Shown here: positions 1 through 8,104 of the stretch, piece by piece
Numbering within the stretch: the first letter of the stretch is position 1
Layout: each line of letters opens with the position of its first letter
DNA from: Gemmataceae bacterium
GTDB taxonomy: Bacteria; Planctomycetota; Planctomycetia; Gemmatales; Gemmataceae
Direction: 5' to 3'
DNA: 8,104 nt
Assembly (NCBI GenBank): GCA_026418875.1
Contig: JAOAAM010000635.1
Coordinates: 1-8,104 of the forward strand
Notes under the pieces: model-generated
What the model was told of the DNA's origin: nothing
The model's database searches: none
Seen by the model: only the letters and a program-made list of their open reading frames with translations
Translations under genes and position numbers: made by a program

Positions 1-299
1 CCGCTGACGCTGGAACTAAACTTGCAGCGCTTGCCGGAGCATTTCCGTTCGCCCTCCATCGCGTTGCTCTTGTTGGTCATTCGTGACTTGGCCAATGACC
101 GACTGCCGCTCGGTTTCGCCACGCATCGTGGCATGGGGACAGTCCAAGTGACCGGGATCGAGATTTGCGGACACGACCTCGACTCCGAGATGGACCAAGT
201 GTGCGACATCCGGCTACAGAATGGCCGTCTTTCGCATCTTCCTGAATCGTTAAACGCGGCTTGGAATCAATGGGTCCGGCAGAATCAGGGGGTACCCGG

Positions 300-303
<4 letters not shown>
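1..303 (+). CDS. Type III CRISPR RAMP (Cas7-like) protein, C-terminal end
   Basis: This frame is open from the left window edge and ends with TGA at 301-303, so only the last 100 residues of a longer protein are visible. The visible part has a predicted helix rich in Leu (SPSIALLLLVIRDLAND), then LPLGFATHRGMGTVQV. The second piece matches the glycine-rich loop plus following beta strand that closes the ferredoxin-like fold of RAMP superfamily proteins (Cas7, Cas5, Cas6, Csm3/Csx10 types). In type III systems such subunits form the crRNA-bound backbone of the effector complex. The downstream csx19 and TIGR03986 genes, overlapping or abutting, support membership of a III-D-like operon. Which RAMP it is (single Cas7, double Cas7 or Csx10/Cas5) cannot be decided from the C-terminus. 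The catalytic region, if any, lies outside the window. The methionine at position 22 is internal, not a start. Confidence 0.83.
287..293 (+). promoter_or_regulatory. Ribosome binding site deciding the csx19 start
   Basis: AGGGGGT differs from the consensus AGGAGGT by one base and lies 6 bases before the ATG at 300. It favours that ATG over the upstream in-frame ATGs at 261 and 270, which would give 13 or 10 extra low-complexity residues with no family resemblance. Confidence 0.6.
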
Positions 304-3339
<3,036 letters not shown>

Positions 3340-3419
3340 GTCAAATGCAATCCCTCCCATCGTCCGCCCGATGGATGACGTAGCGAGCTTTGGGGAAGGC
3401 GAAATTCTTCAGAAGGCGG
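3340..3419. other. Convergent intergenic junction
   Basis: The CRISPR operon from the left and the cytochrome/WD40 operon from the right end facing each other across 80 bases. No gene is visible here. A small inverted repeat CATCG/CGATG (3358-3362 and 3369-3373, 6-base loop) lies near the middle, but it has no T-tract on either side, so it is a poor intrinsic terminator. Termination here may be Rho-dependent or involve overlapping transcripts. Confidence 0.5.
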
Positions 3420-5105
3420 TCATGGACGGGCGGCTCCCTCTGCCGCAAGCACATCGGCCTTCAGCGCGAGAGCGACCTCACACAATTGCAGGTACGCCTT
3501 GGCCAAGGCCGTGTTGCCTGGGTTCCTCGCTGTCTCCTCCTTGACGCGTTCAAGCGCCTCTTCTACGGACTTCAGAGCGGCCCGTTTCCTCTCGACATCC
3601 GCAGGTCGGACGATTCCCGCGGGGTTTGGTGCCGATGGCGGCGCGTTGGATCCGGCCGTCACTGCCGCCTTTGGCTCCACGGCCTCTACCGTCGAGACCG
3701 GTGGATCGCTGGGTAAGGGCACGGGCACCACCACCGCTGTGGTCGGCGCGGAATCATTCATTGGCAGCGACAGAGTTGAAGACGGACCTCCCGTCGCTGG
3801 CCAGGCTTGCAAATGACCTGACCAATCACCCGTGATGACTTTGCTTTTGTCATGCGTGCTAGCCAAGCGAGTGATGATGTCGGTGCACTGTCCGATTTCC
3901 GCTTTCAAATCTCCCTTCGCAGTCCACAGCCTCACCCGTTGATCACGGCCCGCTGAGAAGATTTCATTGGAGGATGCCCGGGAGATGGCTGTGACGCCAG
4001 AGTCGTGAGAAACCCAGCGTTCCATCTCATGCCCCGAGTGCATGTCCCAAACGCGGACGGTCCCGTCTTCGCTTGCGGAGATCAGGCGGTCGGAATCGTC
4101 CTGCCAAACCAAACCCGTAATCGCTTTCGTATGGCCACGCAAGTTCCAGAACTCTTTGCCGCTCTTCGCCTCCCAAACGTACAGTCCGCCAAAACGATCG
4201 CCCGCGGCCAGCAGCAGTCCGTCGGGGGAAAACGTTACTGCGGTCACCCAGTCGGTGTTCTTGCGGTGGTTGTGCAGCACCTTCCCCTCGGGCAGGGAAA
4301 TCACCCGGACTACCCGGCTGGGACCGCCGATCGCGATGGCTGATCGATCCGGAGTAATGTCAAGTGTCAGGACGGCATCCGTCTCGTCATTCCAAGTGAA
4401 AATTCGTTTCCACGAGCCGACCTCGAAGCCCACGACCGCGCCCGATTGCCCGCCAATCCCCCCGGCGACGAATAGCCACTGCCCATCGCCCGAGAAGCGG
4501 ATCGCCTGGACCTCACCCTCGGGGAATTGGAGTGCGCCGAGTGGTTTCGATTCGGTCAAGTCCAGCAGCAGAACTTGTTTCAGCCCGGGGACGGCGGCAA
4601 GCGGAGCGTTTGGCGAGGTTGCCAAGGCCGTGATCGGAGTGAGCCTTGGCAACGGGGTAGGTCGAGTAAGTCCGGCGGTTTCCGAAACGTTGGCATTCGA
4701 CGACGGGAGTGCTTTGCCGATTGCCTTCGCGGGAGCTGCGCTCGGCTTTTCCAGAAGCCCCCCCTCGATCCACCTCGCCAAAGTGTCGATCTCGCGCTGT
4801 GGGATCTTGGGCTTGTTCGGCGGCATCTTCGGATCATCAAGATGGGCAGCGAGAGTGTACAGCAAACTTTCCTCAGGCTTGCCGGGAATCACGACTTTGC
4901 CGGAGACGCCCCCGGTCATCAGGCCGGAGAAGCTGGTCAAATCTAAATCGCCGCGTGGCCGCTCCTCGTTGTGGCATGCAACACAATGTTTGCGGAGAAT
5001 CGGCTTGACATTGGTCTCGAAAGTCACGGCGGGATTCGCCGGCGGCTGGGCGAACGCCACACTTGCCCACAAGACGAAGAGCCAAGTCGCAATGCGGTTC
5101 ATCAC
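3420..5105 (-). CDS. Exported planctomycete cytochrome c / WD40-repeat protein
   Basis: The product is 561 residues from GTG at 5103-5105. An ATG one codon further (5100-5102) is the alternative; a GAGG at 5116-5119 is 10 bases before the GTG and 13 before the ATG. Regions: residues 1-19, a signal peptide (hydrophobic ATWLFVLWASVAFA, likely cleaved before QPP); about 28-116, a planctomycete-type cytochrome c domain with haem motif CVACH (Cys41, Cys44, His45) and a candidate axial Met94 in DPKMPPNKPK; about 150-440, a WD40 beta-propeller with blade ends near YVWEA (309-313), RVWDM (351-355), RLWTA (392-396) and QAWPA (433-437); about 445-500, a Pro/Ala/Val-rich linker; about 503-555, a charged helical, probably coiled-coil tail. 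It should act outside the cytoplasmic membrane as a haem protein with a protein-binding propeller. The pathway is unknown. It is last in the minus-strand operon, 18 bases after the PSCyt2/PSD1 gene, which suggests co-translation and a shared role. Confidence 0.88.
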   Translation of the reverse strand: MMNRIATWLFVLWASVAFAQPPANPAVTFETNVKPILRKHCVACHNEERPRGDLDLTSFSGLMTGGVSGKVVIPGKPEESLLYTLAAHLDDPKMPPNKPKIPQREIDTLARWIEGGLLEKPSAAPAKAIGKALPSSNANVSETAGLTRPTPLPRLTPITALATSPNAPLAAVPGLKQVLLLDLTESKPLGALQFPEGEVQAIRFSGDGQWLFVAGGIGGQSGAVVGFEVGSWKRIFTWNDETDAVLTLDITPDRSAIAIGGPSRVVRVISLPEGKVLHNHRKNTDWVTAVTFSPDGLLLAAGDRFGGLYVWEAKSGKEFWNLRGHTKAITGLVWQDDSDRLISASEDGTVRVWDMHSGHEMERWVSHDSGVTAISRASSNEIFSAGRDQRVRLWTAKGDLKAEIGQCTDIITRLASTHDKSKVITGDWSGHLQAWPATGGPSSTLSLPMNDSAPTTAVVVPVPLPSDPPVSTVEAVEPKAAVTAGSNAPPSAPNPAGIVRPADVERKRAALKSVEEALERVKEETARNPGNTALAKAYLQLCEVALALKADVLAAEGAARP

Positions 5106-5123
5106 GTACCCGCAACCTCGCTG

Positions 5124-7547
5124 TTAGTGGTTGAACAAGAATTCGTTGGTGTTCAGCAAAGCCCAAAATAAGTCGGAAAGTTCCCGCTCCAAATCTTGGG
5201 CCTGAGCGAGTCGCCGCGAGATTCTCTCGGCCTCGGCCGGTGTCGGTAATCGCCCCAAACAGCGGACGTACAACTCCGCGGCCACCTTTCCCGGATCGCC
5301 TTTTTCCCGGAGCAACCGCGGTACGACCTGTCCCTCGGCGATCTTGCCGTTGGTCGTGTCGCCATTCAGCAGATGAAGGGCCTGAGAGAGTGTCGGCGTC
5401 GTTTTCACCTCGCAGCTACAGGGGGTATTCCGGTTCGCGCGGCCGAAGGTCGTCAAAAAGTAATGCAGGGTTCGGCCGTCCGGGACTTGGACGGCTCGAC
5501 CACCCAGCGGCAAACCAGGCAATCGGCTCGTCGTCTCCGTGACCTGATCGATACAATCGAGCAGCACCTCGGCTCGCATTCGCCGAACACGTTGCCGCGA
5601 GAAGTTTCGCTCATCGCGCTCGTTCGTCGGATTGCTCTGCGTGGAAAGCTGGTAGGTCCGACTCAAGCAAATCTCGCGTGCCAATTTTCGGACATCGAAA
5701 CCGTACTCAGTAGCCTTGCGGGCCAGGTAATCGAGTAATTCCGGGTTGCTGGGTGGATTGCTCAAGCGCATGTCGTCCACGGGTTCGACGATTCCTCGGC
5801 CGAAGAAGTGCGCCCAAACGATGTTGGCGAAATTGCGGGCGAAAGCTAGATTCTCTGGGCTGACAAGCCAATTTGCGAGCACGGCTCGGTAGTCTTGACC
5901 GGGGGCAATTTCGGGAACTTCTCCGCCGAGGAATTTCGGTCGGACCGGCCGATCGCCGACCGGGTGCCGCATATCCCCACGGCCCGAATTAAAGACGGTC
6001 AACTCCCGGGGATCCTGCGCATTCTTGTAACCGACCTGAGCGAAGAACGCGGCAAACCCGTAGTAGTCGTCCATCGTCCAGCGGTCAAAGGGGTGGTTGT
6101 GGCATTGGGCGCATTGGATTCGGGTGCCGAGGAAGACCTGGGCCACGTTCTCGGCAAGGAGTTGCGGCGACGTCTCGGTTTGGAAATAGTGGACGGCGGG
6201 ATTCTCGAATGTGCCGCCGTTGGCCGGCAGCAACTCTCGAACAATCTGATCCAAAGTGGCTCCCGCTCGCACCCTCTCCCGGAGCCATTGGTCGTATCGT
6301 TGCAACCCCTTCGGCGTGATCCCATTGATGGTTCGGATTTGCAAGAGTTCGGCCCACTTCATCGCCCAAATGTCCAAGAACTCGGGCCGACCGAGAAGCG
6401 AATCGATGAGTTTCTCACGCTTTTTCGGATCCGGGTCCGCCAAGAACTTCTCGCGCTCCACACTTGTCGGCAACAGGCCGATCAGGTCGATCGTGACGCG
6501 GCGGAGGAACGTCTCGTCGCTGCACAACTCCGAGGGCACGACGTGAAGTTTGTTCAGCTTCGCGTGAACGTGGACATCGATGTCGTTGAATGCCGGCGTT
6601 TGCGGATCGGTGAATGGCGTCCCGGGACGAACAATCACTGCCGTGCCTTCCGTGAACTCGTCGAAGCGGGCGAGGATAAATGCCTCGCCAGGACCCCTGC
6701 TGGTGATGTACCCCGATTCGTGGACGGTAGCGGCCGAGTCATTGTTGCCAACGAAGACCGCGAAACGAGTGACGTCGCGATCGCTGCCGTCGCTGTAACG
6801 GGCACGAACCACGATTCGGTGCGAGGGGCCGGGTCGAGCGAAAACGACGCTCTTCGGATACACTTCGATACCGACGGGTCGCGGCGTGTCATCCGGGTCG
6901 CGCGGGGCGCCCGCTTCCAGCCAACGAAGAAGTATCTGATGGCTCTCGCTTCGCGGGTCGATTCGTTGCCCGCCAGTGTGGGGCACGCGGCCGAGGGCTT
7001 TGTTCACGAGGAGGCAGTCATCGGGTGCAACAAGGTTGATCCGCCGACCCACTTGCTCTCGAGTGATGCGTAGATAATCGCCGGCGGGATCGTAGCCGAA
7101 CAGTGACAACCGGAAGCCGTCTTTACCCGCCGCAGCACCGTGGCACTTCCCGCTGTTACAACCCGCCCGGGTCAACACTGGTAACACATCGTTGCGAAAT
7201 CGTAGCGGTTCAGCCGTGTTGGGGCGTCGAACCGTCACTGGAATCTCCGCAGACAGGCCGCCGAAGGTGACGGTTAATCGGGTCTTCCCCTCCGCCAAGG
7301 GCGCGAGGAACCCGTTACTCGCCGTCGCAATCGGCTGCTCGAATTGCAAACTTGCTTGCGTTGTCACATCCTGGGTGCTGCCGTCCGCAAACTCGGCTTG
7401 CACCACCAAGCCCTGTCGATCCCTCGCATCCGAGAGTTCGATCTCGGATGGCGATACGATCAATTTCGTCGGCGTCGAGTCGGCCAGTGCCGTGGCAGCC
7501 AGACCAATGGCCGTGAGCCACGTTGACCACAAGCAGAGTCGAATCAT
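5124..7547 (-). CDS. Exported Ig-like / PSCyt2 (DUF1549) / PSD1 (DUF1553) protein
   Basis: The product has 807 residues from ATG at 7545-7547, seven bases after GAGGTG. Regions: 1-22, a signal peptide (CLWSTWLTAIGLAATALA, likely cut before DSTP); about 27-107, a bacterial Ig-like (BIG2-type) domain with FADGSTQDVT; 110-215, a cytochrome-like segment with GCNSGKCHG (Cys130, Cys135, His136; four residues between the cysteines) and LRWLEAGAP; about 226-306, a second Ig-like domain with YSDGSDRDVT; about 320-510, DUF1549/PSCyt2 with RRVTIDLIGLLPT and the haem motif CAQCH (Cys479, Cys482, His483) followed by NHPFDRW; about 550-800, DUF1553/PSD1 with NPPSNPELLDYLA, SRTYQLS, RMRAEVLLD and ALHLLNGD. 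These domains define a large extracytoplasmic family of Planctomycetota and relatives with no established biochemical role; haem binding is inferred from the motifs. It is flanked by the WD40 cytochrome gene (18 bases) and the protein at 7604-8104 (56 bases), so all three are probably one transcript. Confidence 0.92.
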   Translation of the reverse strand: MIRLCLWSTWLTAIGLAATALADSTPTKLIVSPSEIELSDARDRQGLVVQAEFADGSTQDVTTQASLQFEQPIATASNGFLAPLAEGKTRLTVTFGGLSAEIPVTVRRPNTAEPLRFRNDVLPVLTRAGCNSGKCHGAAAGKDGFRLSLFGYDPAGDYLRITREQVGRRINLVAPDDCLLVNKALGRVPHTGGQRIDPRSESHQILLRWLEAGAPRDPDDTPRPVGIEVYPKSVVFARPGPSHRIVVRARYSDGSDRDVTRFAVFVGNNDSAATVHESGYITSRGPGEAFILARFDEFTEGTAVIVRPGTPFTDPQTPAFNDIDVHVHAKLNKLHVVPSELCSDETFLRRVTIDLIGLLPTSVEREKFLADPDPKKREKLIDSLLGRPEFLDIWAMKWAELLQIRTINGITPKGLQRYDQWLRERVRAGATLDQIVRELLPANGGTFENPAVHYFQTETSPQLLAENVAQVFLGTRIQCAQCHNHPFDRWTMDDYYGFAAFFAQVGYKNAQDPRELTVFNSGRGDMRHPVGDRPVRPKFLGGEVPEIAPGQDYRAVLANWLVSPENLAFARNFANIVWAHFFGRGIVEPVDDMRLSNPPSNPELLDYLARKATEYGFDVRKLAREICLSRTYQLSTQSNPTNERDERNFSRQRVRRMRAEVLLDCIDQVTETTSRLPGLPLGGRAVQVPDGRTLHYFLTTFGRANRNTPCSCEVKTTPTLSQALHLLNGDTTNGKIAEGQVVPRLLREKGDPGKVAAELYVRCLGRLPTPAEAERISRRLAQAQDLERELSDLFWALLNTNEFLFNH

Positions 7548-7554
7548 TGCAAAT

Positions 7555-7560
7555 CACCTC
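7555..7560 (-). promoter_or_regulatory. Ribosome binding site for the PSCyt2/PSD1 gene
   Basis: Read on the minus strand, GAGGTG lies 7 bases before the ATG at 7547-7545. It fixes the start just ahead of a clear signal peptide. Confidence 0.65.
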
Positions 7561-7603
7561 GGTCCCGGTCGCTCTTCCGCCTAGATGGTGGGCGGTCGGT
7601 CTC

Positions 7604-8104
7604 TCAGGGCTTGTTCGGTTCGGTCTTACTCTGTTGCAAGCGGAGGATGTCCGAGGGGCTGAGCGCTCTTCCGTCGGCGCTGGTCCGGGCGCTCCCCGGT
7701 GCCTCCACCCGCAAGATACCCCCACGACCCACTCGATACAGCACTTTGTGACCGGCGACCTCACCGGAAAGCTCGCAAACCAGTGTGTCCACAACGCCGC
7801 GCGGAGTGTCGGGGTCGAGATGGACAGGTATGTCGATGCGGACGGTGCCTGGGCCGACGTTCACCGTTTCGGCTCGGGCCCGCGCCGGCAAGCCGTCCAA
7901 AGTCGCGGTGAATGAAGCGGTCGTCGGTTTGTCCAAGGTGCAGGTCACGTGAACAGTCTTTCCAGGCTCGGCAACCGCTTGGTCGATCCGGCCGGACATC
8001 CCAGCGGTGACGACCTTGATCTCCGCACGCGCTGACGCCACGGCGGGAAGCTCCGCATTTTGCAACCGGGATCGACGGGATCGTCCCTGCCCAGCGTTCA
8101 TGCC
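7604..8104 (-). CDS. C-terminal part of an exported Ig-like/pre-peptidase-type protein
   Basis: The frame ends with TGA at 7604-7606 and stays open to the right window edge (the edge codon is GGC, Gly), so 166 residues are seen. The ATG at 8099-8101 is probably internal: it is followed by a basic stretch (QGRSRRSRLQNAE), not a signal peptide. About residues 28-135 look like a beta-sandwich domain: GMSGRIDQAV, EPGKTVHVTCTLDKPTTAS, LDGLPARARAETVNVGPG, IDIPVHLDPDTPRGV, then HKVLYRVGRGGILRVEAP. This pattern resembles the C-terminal Ig-like domain of large planctomycete exported proteins that often carry pre-peptidase C-terminal domains and are encoded with PSCyt2/PSD1 genes. The last 25 residues are polar and probably disordered (SPSDILRLQQSKTEPNKP). 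No enzyme motif is visible. The downstream PSCyt2/PSD1 gene follows after 56 bases on the same strand. Identity is moderate; the beta-sandwich character and operon position are more certain than the family name. Confidence 0.6.
   Translation of the reverse strand, partial: GMNAGQGRSRRSRLQNAELPAVASARAEIKVVTAGMSGRIDQAVAEPGKTVHVTCTLDKPTTASFTATLDGLPARARAETVNVGPGTVRIDIPVHLDPDTPRGVVDTLVCELSGEVAGHKVLYRVGRGGILRVEAPGSARTSADGRALSPSDILRLQQSKTEPNKP

Noticed and set aside
261..299. Longer start for csx19 at the ATG at 261
   Set aside because: It would overlap the preceding RAMP gene by 43 bases and add 13 Gly/Glu-type residues without family resemblance. The ATG at 300 has a good ribosome site and the ATGA overlap.
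3358..3373. Inverted repeat CATCG/CGATG as a terminator
   Set aside because: The stem has only five pairs and there is no T-tract on either side.
4042..5127. 361-codon open frame on the plus strand
   Set aside because: It is antisense to the cytochrome/WD40 gene, whose minus-strand product has a signal peptide, haem motif and WD40 repeats. The plus-strand product is Ser/Pro/Arg-rich with no recognisable domain, as expected from a GC-rich shadow.
5895..7073. 392-codon open frame on the plus strand
   Set aside because: It is antisense to the PSCyt2/PSD1 gene, which has many family motifs across exactly this span. The plus product is unfamiliar and Arg/Val/Asp-rich.
7523..7915. 130-codon plus-strand frame over the right-hand operon junction
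   Set aside because: It spans the start of one minus-strand gene and the end of another, has no domain pattern and lies opposite supported coding sequence.
8099..8101. ATG as the true start of the right-hand gene
   Set aside because: The frame stays open to the window edge, and the residues after this Met are basic and hydrophilic with no signal peptide, so the gene most likely continues beyond the window.

Overview
The window looks like a chromosomal segment of a Planctomycetota bacterium, probably of the Gemmata/Gemmataceae type. DNA is GC-rich. The right half carries protein families that are nearly private to this phylum and its relatives: an exported DUF1549/DUF1553 (PSCyt2/PSD1) protein and a planctomycete-type cytochrome c fused to WD40 repeats. 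The assignment rests on family recognition from sequence, not on a search.

Left part (1-3339, plus strand) is the 3' end of a type III CRISPR-Cas effector operon. It has three tightly coupled genes. The first is the C-terminal end of a RAMP (Cas7-like) protein with its glycine-rich loop. The second is csx19 (TIGR03984 family), which starts inside the previous stop as ATGA. The third is a large TIGR03986-family RAMP protein starting at a GTG inside the end of csx19. Csx19 together with several RAMP proteins points to subtype III-D or a III-D variant. Cas10, the other RAMPs, any ring-nucleotide effector, Cas1/Cas2/Cas6 and the CRISPR array are not in the window; they would lie to the left or elsewhere.

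A short convergent junction (3340-3419) holds no gene and no convincing terminator.

Right part (3420-8104, minus strand) is an operon-like run transcribed right to left. It starts with the C-terminal part of a protein resembling planctomycete pre-peptidase/Ig-like extracellular proteins (7604-8104, cut by the window edge). Next is an 807-residue Ig-like/PSCyt2/PSD1 protein (5124-7547), then a 561-residue cytochrome c-WD40 protein (3420-5105). The gaps are 56 and 18 bases. The two complete products have signal peptides and haem-binding motifs, so they probably work together outside the cytoplasm; their exact function is unknown in the field.

The most unusual item is the 823-residue TIGR03986 RAMP protein. 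It carries an N-terminal extension of about 120 residues, made of a small beta-rich module and a Pro/Gln/Arg-Gly-rich linker, ahead of the family core.
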